Source: Acidisoma sp. PAMC 29798
GTDB lineage: Bacteria; Pseudomonadota; Alphaproteobacteria; Acetobacterales; Acetobacteraceae
NCBI RefSeq assembly: GCF_030252425.1
Contig: NZ_CP126994.1
Span: 1,612,001 to 1,676,000 of the forward strand
Reading direction: 5' to 3'
DNA: 64,000 nucleotides
Shown in pieces: positions 34,346 to 43,559 of the stretch; position 1 is the stretch's first letter; every line of letters starts with the position of its first letter. The translations under genes and the position numbers were made by a program. The notes under the pieces are model-generated. The model was not told the origin of the DNA. It ran no database searches and saw only the letters and a program-made list of their open reading frames with translations.

Positions 34346-36020
34346 ACCAGGCCCGCGATTGCAGTTCGATCGTGACGCGGTCGCGCCCTTCGCGCTTGGC
34401 GGTATAGAGCGCGCGGTCGGCGGCGTTGATAAGGGTTTCGGCGGCTTCCCGGCCGTTGCTACCGGCCACGCCTGCACTAAGCGTCACCGTGAAGGGCCGC
34501 CGATCCGATTCGAAGGGCAGGGCGCGGAACCGCTGCCGGATCTTTTCGACGACATCTTTGGCGTCGCTCGGTGAGGTGTCGAGCAGAAGGGCCGCGAACT
34601 CCTCCCCACCATAGCGCCCGATGACGTCGCTTTTCCGCAGACAGGTGATCAGCGTGCGCGCGAGGGCGCGGATGACCCGGTCGCCGACAAGATGGCCGAA
34701 GGTGTCGTTGACCTTCTTGAAATGATCGAGATCGAGAAGCACGAGGCTGAGTTCGCTCTTGGAGCGGCGACTGCGATCGAGTTCCCGCACCAGCCGATCC
34801 TTGAACCGGCTGTGATTGAGCAGACCGGTCAGGCTGTCTCGCTCCATCACCTTGCGCAAGGCGCGGGCCCGCTCGGCCCGCAGCCGCACCATCTGCACCA
34901 GCTTATCGAGATCGACGGGCTTGGCGATGAAATCGTCGCCGCTGAGGGTCCGCGCCACCAATTGGCGCGCACGATCCTGCTCCGCCGACAGGAAAACGAT
35001 CGGCAAGAACAAATGCCGTCGGGTCTGGCGGATGACGCGGGCGAGATCGATTCCATCGATCCCCGGCATCTGCAAATCCATCAGAACGAGGTCGTGCTGA
35101 CCGGCGGACAGGGCCGAGAAGGCGAGATCGGACTGCGACACCACCGTCACCTGCATGCCGCTGCGCTGAAGCGCCTGGGCATAGGCCTCGCCGAGCATCA
35201 CGTCGTCATCCACGACCAGGATCGAAAACGGCGTCTCGAACATCCGGCCGGCCAGTTCGTCCAGCCAGTCGGCGAGTTCGTCGGAATCGAGAGGGCGGCC
35301 GAGAACGGCGGTGGCGCCGGCCCGCGACGCCGCGAGACGACGCTCGAATGAGACCTCCTGCGTGATCAGCAGCACGGGACAAAGCGCTGCGATTCTTTGG
35401 CAAAATTCAAGCGAGGGATCTGCGGTGTCATCGATGATCGCGCAGGCGAGGCCGGCTTCCGGCACAGCCTCGCTGGGCGCCAGCCGCATCACGGCGTAAC
35501 CCAGCAGGCCGACGATCGCCAGGATTTCGCCGCTGGAGGTATCATCGACCACAATGCCGATCGCCAGATCGGTGCTCCGCGCGGGCTCGATGATGTCGGA
35601 GTAGCGCGGGCGCGCCGTCACACCCTCCATCGGGCCCTGAAGCCAGGCCGTGCGGAGTTGGTCGATCAAAAGCGACGCAAGTTCGATCTGATTGGGCGTG
35701 ACGGCCCCGGCCTCGGCCATGCCGGCGAACAGCAATTCCAGTGGCGCTGCGGCTGCCGAAACGGCGGGGTAGCCGAAGGTACCCCCGGACCCCACCACGC
35801 GATGAATATCCTGGGCGAGGGCGCGGAGGTCGCTGGTCAACGTCCCCGCCACGCGAGCCGCTTCACTCGGCGGGATGGCGCCATCAGACGCCGCCAGCGC
35901 CGCCTGAAGCCGGCTCCATGTCGATACAGTCGATTCGATGCGGATGCCCAGGCTTTGCGCGCCAGCGGCCCGCAACCGGCTGAAGGAATCGGATGGGCCG
36001 GAGGGCAAGGAATGGCTCAT
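34332..36020 (-). CDS. Diguanylate cyclase with Hpt, degenerate receiver, receiver and GGEEF domains
   Basis: A 562-residue c-di-GMP-making output protein. An N-terminal Hpt-like domain (about 20-125) has histidine H73 in DIHRVVGSGGTFGYP. A receiver-like domain (about 150-260) has acidic residues in IIDDTAD but lacks the usual lysine (VLGRPLD). A canonical receiver (about 265-375) has D315 in LVLMDLQMPG and lysine in FIAKPVD. The GGDEF domain (about 395-555) has active-site GGEEF at 471-475 and a product-inhibition I-site RKSD at 462-465. The ATG overlaps the stop of the upstream receiver gene (ATGA), and a hybrid kinase is just beyond that. Together they form a likely phosphorelay controlling c-di-GMP. 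Confidence 0.92.
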   Translation of the reverse strand: MSHSLPSGPSDSFSRLRAAGAQSLGIRIESTVSTWSRLQAALAASDGAIPPSEAARVAGTLTSDLRALAQDIHRVVGSGGTFGYPAVSAAAAPLELLFAGMAEAGAVTPNQIELASLLIDQLRTAWLQGPMEGVTARPRYSDIIEPARSTDLAIGIVVDDTSSGEILAIVGLLGYAVMRLAPSEAVPEAGLACAIIDDTADPSLEFCQRIAALCPVLLITQEVSFERRLAASRAGATAVLGRPLDSDELADWLDELAGRMFETPFSILVVDDDVMLGEAYAQALQRSGMQVTVVSQSDLAFSALSAGQHDLVLMDLQMPGIDGIDLARVIRQTRRHLFLPIVFLSAEQDRARQLVARTLSGDDFIAKPVDLDKLVQMVRLRAERARALRKVMERDSLTGLLNHSRFKDRLVRELDRSRRSKSELSLVLLDLDHFKKVNDTFGHLVGDRVIRALARTLITCLRKSDVIGRYGGEEFAALLLDTSPSDAKDVVEKIRQRFRALPFESDRRPFTVTLSAGVAGSNGREAAETLINAADRALYTAKREGRDRVTIELQSRAWFTAD

Positions 36021-36409
36021 CCCCGCTGCCGCTCCCAGATGCCGCGCACCAAGTCTGACAGCGCCATTGGGTCGAACGGCTTTGCGATCACGTCCAGAGC
36101 ACCCATCGCCATGTAGCGGGCGACCTCTTGCGGTTGAACCTTGGCGGTCATGAAGATCGCTGGAGCATTCTTGAGTGCCGGGATGGCATGCAGGCCGATC
36201 AGGGTGGTCGGTCCATCCATGCCCGGCATCATCACGTCCAAGAGCAGCATCTGCGGCTCGAAATCGGCCGCTGCCGCAATCGCCTGCGCGCCCGACTCGA
36301 AACCCGCAACGGTAAAGCCGCCGAGGGTCTCCAGCGCGAAGGTCGCGACCGAGCGGATGTCGGCGTCGTCTTCGACATAGAGAATGCGGCTGAGCGTCAC
36401 GTTTGCCAT
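36017..36409 (-). CDS. Single-domain response regulator
   Basis: A 130-residue CheY-like receiver. The acidic pocket is VEDDAD, the phosphorylation site D58 lies in LLLDVMMPGMDGP, and T/K residues are in IFMTAKV and IAKPFDP. It has no output domain. It sits between the hybrid kinase (3-bp gap upstream) and the diguanylate cyclase (4-bp overlap downstream), as a shuttle passing phosphoryl groups to the Hpt domain would. Confidence 0.93.
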   Translation of the reverse strand: MANVTLSRILYVEDDADIRSVATFALETLGGFTVAGFESGAQAIAAAADFEPQMLLLDVMMPGMDGPTTLIGLHAIPALKNAPAIFMTAKVQPQEVARYMAMGALDVIAKPFDPMALSDLVRGIWERQRG

Positions 36410-36412
36410 CGC

Positions 36413-38938
36413 CTAACGCGCCTCTATCTCAGGAGAGCGGTGCCGGATGAGGCCCGCGATGATGTCCCGCAGGGCGACATTGTCCGTCCGGCTCTTCACC
36501 AGCGCCGCTGACACCCGCGCGGCGATGGCGGAATCGGAATCGCTCGCGGAAAAGATCAGGATCGGCGGCGGATCGGACAGGCGGCGGATCGCATCGATCA
36601 GATCGAGGCCCGAGCCGTCCGGCAGGGAGACATCGAGGATGACGAGGGAGAAGGTCCGTTCCGCCAAAGCGCGGCGGCCTTCCGACAGGCTGGGTGCCTG
36701 CACGACCTCGGCCTCGTTGCCGATGACGGCTGCGACGATCTTGAAGATATCCGGATCGTCCTCAACGTGAAGCACGGCGTTCATGGCCGGGTTGGCGCCG
36801 GTGCCCTGTGCCAATGCCCGGCGGATCGCATGGCGGAGCCGGTCCTGGTCGATCGGCTTGTCGATCCAGTCGACCACGGAGAAGGCGTCGCCGTTCAAGT
36901 CGCGTCGCGCGGTGTCCGTGACGGCTGAGACGATGACGACCGGAAGGTCATGCGTGGCGGGTTTCGCCCGGATACGACGGAACAGGGCCAGGCCGTCCTC
37001 ATCGGGCAAGAGAACATCCAAGGTCATGACATCGAAACGGGTCGTCGCGAGCAGCGCCTCGGCTTCGCGAGCCGTATGGGCAGTTTGAACCTGCCAACCC
37101 TGCATCTCCAACATGAAGCCGAGAAGACGCGCGACATCGTAATCGTCCTCGACGATCAGGATCCGCCGCCTGTCCACAGGCGCGGCCTCGTCGTCCACGA
37201 GCGGCGCTTCGGCCCCGATGGCAGGCGTATGACGACAGGGAAGGGTGAACCAGAAGCGGGTGCCGCCATCCTCTGGCACATCGAAGCCGATGGTGCCGCC
37301 ATGCTGCTCGACGATGGCCTTGCTGATGCTCAGGCCGAGACCGGTGCCGCCTTTCTGGCGACGGTCGCTTGAATCCGCCTGGGCGAATCGCTGGAAAATG
37401 CGAGCGCGGAACTCGTCGGGGATGCCGGCTCCATGGTCGCGCACGCTGATGCGGATATGGTCCGGCTGCGCCGTCATGGTGATATCGACGACGCCGCCGA
37501 TCGGGGAGAATTTGGCGGCGTTAGAGAGCAGATTGGCCATGATCTGTTGCACGCGCGCGGCATCGGCACGCACTTCCGTCAGAGGCGGTAGGTCGATTGT
37601 CGTTTGGAAGGTGACGCCGAAAGGCGCCGCATAGGCACGGTTCGCCTCGACCGCCTGCTGCACGATCGCATGGGCCGGAAGCATGTCGTATTGGAAATCC
37701 ATTCGCCCGGATTCGATTTTCTCGATGTCGAGGATGTCGTTTACGAGATGGACGAGCCGGGCGCTGTTGTTATGCGCGATTTCCACGAACTGGCGCACCT
37801 TGGGGGACAATTCCCCGGCCGCGCCGGAGATGAGCAGGCCAAGCGACCCGCGAATCGAGGTGAGGGGCGTCCGCAATTCGTGGCTGACCGTGGAGACGAA
37901 CTCGTTCTTGAGCTGCGACAGCCGATGCCGCTCGGTCGCGTCGCGCAGGATGCAGACCGTTTCATCCGCCAATTCGCCGGCGCCATCGCCCACCGAGATA
38001 TCGCCGGGGAAGCGGGTGCCATCGCCACGGATGCCGAAGACTTCGGTCGCGCCGCCGGCCAGACCCGCGATCCGTGCGGCCGCCGGGTGGCCCACAAGCG
38101 CGGTATTCGGCAGCCCGAACAGCAAAGATGACGCACGGTTCGCCAAGCGGACCGCGCCATCTGGACCGATGAGAAGGATGGCATCTGTCGCATGATCGAG
38201 GATCGACTGCAGGCGCCGCCGCACAGTGTTGATCTCGGCATGAGATGCCGCGAGTGCGCCGCGGCTTGTCTGCAGGTCTTGGATCTTTTCCCGACCCTGC
38301 TCCAGGCTTCGCTGGAAGATCCACAATGCGAAAATCGCCAGAATGCCCGCAACCAACAGCGCAATCAGCAGAAACGTGTTGATAGCGCGCGAGAGCGCCG
38401 TATACGCGTCGGTTCGTTTATCGAGCAACCGACGCTCGTTCTCGATCATCGAGGTCATGGCGCGGAGGAGAACGATGCGCCGCGCCGATGCCGCTTTGAC
38501 GATCACAACTGTCGATGCGTCGGAATACGACGCTTGGCCGAGCGATGACCGCAAGCCTGAGGTCAGCGAATCCACGTCCGCTTTGATCGCTGTTGCACGC
38601 GCATGCTGCTCGGGATTGTCGGACGTCATTGTCGCGAGCAAGGCCACGTCACCTTCAAGCGCCGTCGCGTCTCGGCTGAAATCTTGACGCGCGTCGGGTG
38701 ACAAGGACAGACCGAGCAAAAGGGCGTTCCGCCCCAAAACGACCTGGTAAAGAACGAGTTGAGTTTTCATCAGACGTTCAACGACGTTGTAGCTTTGCTG
38801 CACCCAGCGGAGTTGCTCGGCGGATCTGCGGCTGAGAAAGTTTGCGGACAGGGCTGCCGACGCGAGCAACGCGCCAATCAGAATCGTGCCCAGTATGGTT
38901 GCGGGCCGGCCGGTTACACGGAGTTTCTGCAAGATCAT
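36413..38938 (-). CDS. Hybrid sensor histidine kinase with CHASE3-like sensor, PAS, HisKA/HATPase and two receivers
   Basis: An 841-residue membrane kinase. A first helix (about 14-33) and a second (about 188-208) enclose a helical extracytoplasmic region of roughly 155 residues, like CHASE3. A PAS domain (about 240-335: LDHATDAILLIGPDGAVRLAN) follows. The HisKA motif is FVSTVSHELRTPLTSI with H353. The HATPase has NLLSNAAKFSP, DHGAGIP and GGTGLGLSISKAIVEQHGG. Two receivers follow: D641 in MTLDVLLPDEDG and D769 in VILDVSLPDGSG. It is the first gene of the signalling cluster, with about 190 bp of non-coding DNA upstream. The signal is unknown. Confidence 0.93.
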   Translation of the reverse strand: MILQKLRVTGRPATILGTILIGALLASAALSANFLSRRSAEQLRWVQQSYNVVERLMKTQLVLYQVVLGRNALLLGLSLSPDARQDFSRDATALEGDVALLATMTSDNPEQHARATAIKADVDSLTSGLRSSLGQASYSDASTVVIVKAASARRIVLLRAMTSMIENERRLLDKRTDAYTALSRAINTFLLIALLVAGILAIFALWIFQRSLEQGREKIQDLQTSRGALAASHAEINTVRRRLQSILDHATDAILLIGPDGAVRLANRASSLLFGLPNTALVGHPAAARIAGLAGGATEVFGIRGDGTRFPGDISVGDGAGELADETVCILRDATERHRLSQLKNEFVSTVSHELRTPLTSIRGSLGLLISGAAGELSPKVRQFVEIAHNNSARLVHLVNDILDIEKIESGRMDFQYDMLPAHAIVQQAVEANRAYAAPFGVTFQTTIDLPPLTEVRADAARVQQIMANLLSNAAKFSPIGGVVDITMTAQPDHIRISVRDHGAGIPDEFRARIFQRFAQADSSDRRQKGGTGLGLSISKAIVEQHGGTIGFDVPEDGGTRFWFTLPCRHTPAIGAEAPLVDDEAAPVDRRRILIVEDDYDVARLLGFMLEMQGWQVQTAHTAREAEALLATTRFDVMTLDVLLPDEDGLALFRRIRAKPATHDLPVVIVSAVTDTARRDLNGDAFSVVDWIDKPIDQDRLRHAIRRALAQGTGANPAMNAVLHVEDDPDIFKIVAAVIGNEAEVVQAPSLSEGRRALAERTFSLVILDVSLPDGSGLDLIDAIRRLSDPPPILIFSASDSDSAIAARVSAALVKSRTDNVALRDIIAGLIRHRSPEIEAR

Positions 38939-38952
38939 AAGGGGAGGGGCCT

Positions 38953-39024
38953 AGTGGTCCGTTTCCGACATTTGCATCCGCTTGCGGTAACCACTGTAGC
39001 AAATGCCGGAATCAAAGGACCACT
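38953..39024. repeat. Imperfect palindromic element, MITE-like
   Basis: A 72-bp element starts AGTGGTCCGTTTCCGACATTTGC and ends GCAAATGCCGGAATCAAAGGACCACT (read in parts). The termini AGTGGTCC/GGACCACT are perfect inverted repeats, and the inner TTTCCG-ATTTGC/GCAAAT-CGGA pairs continue the symmetry. It lies just upstream of the hybrid kinase gene in the intergenic region. It could be a non-autonomous transposon relic or a large hairpin. No target-site duplication is obvious (flanks CT and GGCA). Confidence 0.55.
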
Positions 39025-39121
39025 GGCAACTCTATAATTCCAGTGGATCTTTTGAATGTGACATTTGAGCACGAGGATGCGGCAGGCGCATCTTCTGCGC
39101 TCAGACTGTGGCGGGATGCCC

Positions 39122-39137
39122 GTCTATTCAAATAGAC
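39122..39137. repeat. Perfect palindrome at the 3' end of an SDR gene
   Basis: GTCTATT-CA-AATAGAC, with 7-bp perfect arms, spans the SDR stop codon (39128-39130). It could act as a transcript end for the minus-strand arginine operon, but there is no T tract. Confidence 0.45.
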
Positions 39138-39976
39138 CTGCTCAGAAGCAATGCAGTTTCCTTGTCAACTCTGGCGACCAATTCAGGGTCGAGCGCCCGG
39201 TGATTGGGTCGCGCCTGACCGCGCCGCTTAATATAAATACCAGTCCTACCATCGAGTTCGGGTGACAGACACGCAAAGAGCGGCGGCGCCGCACCGCGCT
39301 CCTCCGACAGGGAGAACGGAGCCATGAGCCGCCATGCGAGACCGGCGACGCCGCCGTGGCGGACGATTCTGGTCGCGACCAGACCGGGATGCACAACGTT
39401 CACCGTTACAGTGGTGTGCCGCAGTCGTTCCGCAAGCGCAAAACTTTCTATCATGAGCGCGAGCTTCGACTGTGCATAGGCGCGCACCATGCTCCAGCCA
39501 TGAGTGAGTTCCAGATTCTCAGGGTCGATCTCTGCCCGGTCGGAGCTTGAGGAGCCGATCATGACCACGCGCGCACGCGGCGCGGCCTGAAGCGCCGGCA
39601 GCAGTGTCTGCGTCAACAAGATCGGCGATAGCAGGTTCGTCGCCACCGTCGTCTCATGCCCCTCTGCCGTCACCACCCGGCGTGGACAGAGCGCGCCGGC
39701 GTTGTTCACCAACAGGTCCAATGTGGGCATGTCGCGGAGGATCGCCGCACCAAGCGCACGCGTCTCAGCGAGCGATGACAGATCCGTGATGTGAAGCTGG
39801 GTTTGCGCTCCCGGCACTCGCGCGGCGATCCAGGCCTGGGTTGCCTCTCCGCGCTCGCGGTTGCGGCCGACCATGATGACGCGGTGGCCGGCGGCCGCAA
39901 GGCCCATGGCAATCCAGCGCCCGATGCCGCTTGTGGCCCCTGTGACGACGGCGGTCTTCAGAGGGGGTGTCGCCAT
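39128..39976 (-). CDS. Short-chain dehydrogenase (retinol-dehydrogenase-like)
   Basis: A 282-residue SDR. The motifs are VVTGATSGIGRWIAMGLAAAG, LLVNNAGAL, catalytic serine in VVMIGSSSSDRAEI and YAQSKLALMI with the Y-x3-K pair; VNVVHPGLVATRI follows. This matches the retinol/WW-domain oxidoreductase-like group, usually acting on hydrophobic alcohols or ketones. Its ATG overlaps the argF stop by one base, so it is co-translated with the arginine genes. That is an unexpected partner, as argF is often followed by hslO in this class. Substrate unknown. Confidence 0.87.
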   Translation of the reverse strand: MATPPLKTAVVTGATSGIGRWIAMGLAAAGHRVIMVGRNRERGEATQAWIAARVPGAQTQLHITDLSSLAETRALGAAILRDMPTLDLLVNNAGALCPRRVVTAEGHETTVATNLLSPILLTQTLLPALQAAPRARVVMIGSSSSDRAEIDPENLELTHGWSMVRAYAQSKLALMIESFALAERLRHTTVTVNVVHPGLVATRIVRHGGVAGLAWRLMAPFSLSEERGAAPPLFACLSPELDGRTGIYIKRRGQARPNHRALDPELVARVDKETALLLSRSI

Positions 39977-40896
39977 CAGTCGGAGGCGCCGAGCGCCCAG
40001 GCGAGAATACCTTTTTGGGCGTGCAGCCTGTTCTCCGCTTCCTCGAACACCACGGATTGCGGCCCGTCGATCACGCCGGCCGTCACTTCCTCGCCGCGAT
40101 GGGCGGGCAGGCAATGCATGAAGATCGCGTCCGGTGCCGCCTGGGCCATCAGCCGCTCGGTCACCCGAAACGGTGCCAGCAGATTGTGGCGGTTCTCGCC
40201 CTCGGTATCCGCCATGCTGACCCAGGTATCGGTGATGACGCATCGCGCATCCGCCACCGCCGCTTCTGGGTCACTGCCCACTTCCACGCGCGCCCCCTGT
40301 GATCGCGCCCAGGCCAGCAACTCGGCCGAGGGCGCGAGTTCCGGCGGCGTGGCCAGACGCAGGACGAAGCCGAACCGGGCCGAAGCCTCGATCCAGCTGC
40401 GCGCGACGTTATTGCCATCACCGCACCAGGCGATGACCTGATCCTCGATCGGGCCGCGCAGTTCTTCGAAGGTCAGGATATCGGCCATGATCTGGCAGGG
40501 ATGAGACGCTTCGGTGAGGCCGTTAATGACCGGAACGGTCGCATACTGCGCGAGCTCGTGCAGCTTGGCTGAGCGGTCGGTGCGCATCATGATGCCATCG
40601 ACATAGCGGGACAGCACGCGCGCCGTATCGGCCACCGTCTCGCCGCGCCCGAGTTGCATGTCATGCCCCAGCAAGATCACCGGATCACCACCGAGTTCGC
40701 GGATCGCGACCTCGAAGCTCACGCGCGTGCGGGTGCTCGGCTTCTCGAAGATCAGCGCCACGGACTTGCCGGTCAGCGGCCGGGCATGGTCCCGCCGCCG
40801 ACCTTTGCAGGTGGCGGCGGTCTCCAGGATGTGGCGCAGCGTCCCCGCGTCGATATCCTTGAGGTCGAGGAAATGCCTCGGGGCCGCCAGTGTCAC
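39976..40896 (-). CDS. argF: Ornithine carbamoyltransferase
   Basis: A 306-residue enzyme that makes citrulline from ornithine and carbamoyl phosphate in arginine synthesis. The carbamoyl-phosphate loop is [15 protein letters not shown], then [24 protein letters not shown] for ornithine binding, and [13 protein letters not shown] near the C-terminus. Length is typical. It overlaps argD by four bases (ATGA), which indicates translational coupling of two consecutive pathway steps in one operon. Confidence 0.97.
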   Translation of the reverse strand: MTLAAPRHFLDLKDIDAGTLRHILETAATCKGRRRDHARPLTGKSVALIFEKPSTRTRVSFEVAIRELGGDPVILLGHDMQLGRGETVADTARVLSRYVDGIMMRTDRSAKLHELAQYATVPVINGLTEASHPCQIMADILTFEELRGPIEDQVIAWCGDGNNVARSWIEASARFGFVLRLATPPELAPSAELLAWARSQGARVEVGSDPEAAVADARCVITDTWVSMADTEGENRHNLLAPFRVTERLMAQAAPDAIFMHCLPAHRGEEVTAGVIDGPQSVVFEEAENRLHAQKGILAWALGASD

Positions 40897-42083
40897 TGGG
40901 CGGCGACCTTGGACTCGGCGAAATGTGCGGCCGCGCGGCGCAGCATACCAACGGCCGCCTCGCAGTCGGACACCGACACGATCAGGGGTGGCGCCAGACG
41001 CAGCACATTGTCACCGGCCGCGACTGTCAACAGGCCGGCGCCGAGGCAGGCGGCCTGCATGTCGGTATTCGGCACGCTCAGCTTCAGACCGAGCAGAAAG
41101 CCGTGCCCGCGCACATCCTGAATGACGGAGGGGAAGTCGCGCGCCAGCGCTTCCAACTGGGTGCGCAGCATGGCCGCCCGCCGCTCGACATCCGGCAGGA
41201 AATCGGGCTGCAGCATCACGTCCAGCACCGCATTGCCCGCCGTGCAGGCGAGGGGACTGCCGCCGAAGGTGGTGCCATGCGTGCCGGGGCGCATGTTCTT
41301 CGCCACCGCTTCGGTCGTCAGCACCGCGCCCATGGGGAAGCCGCCGCCGATACCCTTGGCGAGCGACATCACGTCCGGTGTCATCGTCGTCCATTGATGG
41401 GCGAACAGCTTGCCGGTGCGGCCCATGCCGGTCTGGACTTCGTCAAGGCCGAGCAGCAGGCCGAACTCGTCACAGGCGGCGCGCAACCCTTGCAGGAAGC
41501 CTTCATTGGCCGAGCGGATGCCGCCTTCGCCCTGGATCGGCTCGACGATGATGCCCGCCGTCTCAGGCCCGATAGCATCGCGCAAGGCGTTCAGGTTGTT
41601 GAACGGCACATGGTCAAAACCATCCACCGGCGGGCCATAGCCCTTCAGATAGTTGGCGTTGCCGGTGGCGGAGATCATCGCCAGTGTGCGGCCATGGAAG
41701 GCGCCGTCGAAACAGATGATACGCCAACGCTCGGGGTGGCCCGCTTCCGCCTGGGCCTTGCGGATCATCTTCACCATGCCCTCATTCGCTTCCGCACCCG
41801 AATTGCAGAAGAAGACGCTGTCGGCAAAGCTGTTCTCAACGAAGCGCGCCGCCAGAGTCTCGGCTTGCGGGACCCGATAGAGATTGGACACATGAATGAC
41901 GCGTGCCGCTTGCTCCGCAATGGCGCTGGTCAGAACCGGATGGCCATGGCCGAGGGAGGAAGTCGCGATGCCCGCGCCAAAATCGAGGAATCGTCGCCCG
42001 TCCGCCGTGAACAGCCAAGCGCCTTCGCCGCGCTCGAACGCGACGTCAGCACGGTTGTAGTTGGGCATAAGGGCAGGAATCAT
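40893..42083 (-). CDS. argD: Acetylornithine aminotransferase
   Basis: A 396-residue class III PLP aminotransferase that converts N-acetylglutamate semialdehyde to N-acetylornithine. Seen are [37 protein letters not shown], and the Schiff-base lysine in [17 protein letters not shown], followed by [15 protein letters not shown]. It is the first gene of the argD-argF-SDR operon. The 33-bp gap to the divergent recX gene leaves little room for two promoters, so they must overlap. It may also have succinyldiaminopimelate aminotransferase activity, as in other bacteria. Confidence 0.96.
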   Translation of the reverse strand: MIPALMPNYNRADVAFERGEGAWLFTADGRRFLDFGAGIATSSLGHGHPVLTSAIAEQAARVIHVSNLYRVPQAETLAARFVENSFADSVFFCNSGAEANEGMVKMIRKAQAEAGHPERWRIICFDGAFHGRTLAMISATGNANYLKGYGPPVDGFDHVPFNNLNALRDAIGPETAGIIVEPIQGEGGIRSANEGFLQGLRAACDEFGLLLGLDEVQTGMGRTGKLFAHQWTTMTPDVMSLAKGIGGGFPMGAVLTTEAVAKNMRPGTHGTTFGGSPLACTAGNAVLDVMLQPDFLPDVERRAAMLRTQLEALARDFPSVIQDVRGHGFLLGLKLSVPNTDMQAACLGAGLLTVAAGDNVLRLAPPLIVSVSDCEAAVGMLRRAAAHFAESKVAAQ

Positions 42084-42116
42084 GGCAACTTTCCTGAAGG
42101 CGGAAAGTAAAGATGT

Positions 42117-42752
42117 ATGGGATCCGCCGCCAGTGACGTCAATAAAGCAGAACCAAGCAACACACAGATGACACAGGCAAAAGCATCAAGGCTCGACGAA
42201 GCCGCTCTGCGTGAGGCGGGACTTGCCTATATGGCGCGGTATGGCGGTACGGCGGCGGCGCTGACACGCGCCCTCGACCGTCGGATCCGGCGATGGGCGG
42301 AGCCGCTGCTGGCGGCCGAAGCGCCGGACCGCGAGGCGATTGCCGCGCAGACGGCGGTGCTCAAGCACATCGCCCGCGAGGTTGTGCTGTCACTCGCAGA
42401 ACTCGGGGCCGTGGATGACGCCGCTTTCGCCGAAAGTCGCGCCCGGCGGCTGCGGCGGTCCGGCCGATCCCGCCGCGCGGTGCTCGCCCATCTCGGCGGC
42501 AAAGGCGTGGCGGCCGACCTCGCTTCGGCTGCGGTGCCTGAGGATGAGGCGGCGGAACTCGCGGCCGCCCTGTCCTTCGCCCGTCGCCGGCGCGTTGGGC
42601 CTTTTGCGCGTGAGGCGCCGTCAGAAGACGAGAGCCGGGACCGTATTCTGGCGGCCTTTGGCCGTGCCGGCTTCAACGGCGGCGTCGCACGGCAGGCGCT
42701 GGACTGCGATCCGGTCGAGGCCGAGCGGCTGATTCGGGAGCAACGCGGATGA
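42117..42752 (+). CDS. recX: Regulatory protein RecX
   Basis: A 211-residue helical protein of the RecX family, which binds RecA filaments and modulates recombination. Family-like segments are GLAYMARYGGTAAALTRALDRRIRRWA, ELGAVDDAAFAESRARRLRRSGRSRRAVLAHL (split) and a C-terminal AAFGRAGFNGGVARQAL repeat. Here recX is not next to recA. GGAAAG stands 9 bp before the ATG at 42117; the alternative ATG at 42168 would give 194 residues starting MTQAKASRLDE and cannot be ruled out. Its 3' end overlaps the next gene by four bases. Confidence 0.87.
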   Translation: MGSAASDVNKAEPSNTQMTQAKASRLDEAALREAGLAYMARYGGTAAALTRALDRRIRRWAEPLLAAEAPDREAIAAQTAVLKHIAREVVLSLAELGAVDDAAFAESRARRLRRSGRSRRAVLAHLGGKGVAADLASAAVPEDEAAELAAALSFARRRRVGPFAREAPSEDESRDRILAAFGRAGFNGGVARQALDCDPVEAERLIREQRG

Positions 42753-43558
42753 AACCCTTCCGGCCCATCACCGAACCGCTGGAAGCCGGCGTCGCCCGCC
42801 AGCGGGGCGTGTTCGAGGCGCTGTCCCTGCTGACGCCGCAAGATCTGCCGGAGGAGCGCAAGATCCGCATCGGCGGCCCGGGAGACGGCGGCTATGTGCT
42901 GGTCGATCGGCTGCGGCCGGGGCAGGCGGTCATGAGCTTCGGGGTCGGCCCCACGGTCAGTTTCGACCTCGACCTCGCGGCGCGCGGCCATACGGTGCTG
43001 CTGTTCGACCACACGATTGATGCGCTGCCGGCCACGCATGAGCGCTTCACCTGGTATCCCGAAGGCGTTTCGGGCGAGTCCGATGTTGCGCGGCGGCTGT
43101 TCACGCTGGCGGACCATATGGCGAAGCTGCCGCCGGGTGGGGAGGCGCCGATCCTGAAGATGGACGTCGAGGGCGCGGAGTGGGACGTGCTGACTGAGAC
43201 ACCGATGGGTCTGCTGCGACGCTTCGAGCAGATCGTCATCGAATTGCATGAACTGCCCCGGCTTGAGGAGCGCGGCTTCCGCAGCATGGCCTGGAAGGCG
43301 CTGGCGACCTTGTCCTCCGCCTTCACCCTCTGCCATGTGCATGCCAACAATTTTGGCGGCATCGCGACGGTGTCGGGCTTTCCGGTGCCCGAAACGCTGG
43401 AAGTGACCTATATCCGCACCGATCTGGTGGCATCTGCGCCCTCCACCACATTCTATCCGACCGCGCTCGATTCCGGGAATTGCCTGGACTGGCCGGATTT
43501 GCCGTTGTGGTTCTATCCCTTCATGCCCGGCAGCGGGGCGGCGGCCTTCCCAAGGTGA
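42749..43558 (+). CDS. FkbM-family methyltransferase
   Basis: A 269-residue Methyltransf_21/FkbM-like protein. The N-terminal part has RIGGPGDGGYVLVDRL and MSFGVGPTVSFDLDLAARGHTVLLFDHTID (in parts), and the acidic motif ILKMDVEGAEWDVL with IVIELHELPRLEE is the clear family signature. Such enzymes usually O-methylate sugars, lipids or secondary metabolites. It starts within the recX stop and lies one base from the NAD(P)HX repair gene, so it is part of an operon with no obvious pathway logic. Substrate unknown. Confidence 0.85.
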   Translation: MKPFRPITEPLEAGVARQRGVFEALSLLTPQDLPEERKIRIGGPGDGGYVLVDRLRPGQAVMSFGVGPTVSFDLDLAARGHTVLLFDHTIDALPATHERFTWYPEGVSGESDVARRLFTLADHMAKLPPGGEAPILKMDVEGAEWDVLTETPMGLLRRFEQIVIELHELPRLEERGFRSMAWKALATLSSAFTLCHVHANNFGGIATVSGFPVPETLEVTYIRTDLVASAPSTTFYPTALDSGNCLDWPDLPLWFYPFMPGSGAAAFPR

Positions 43559-43559
43559 G

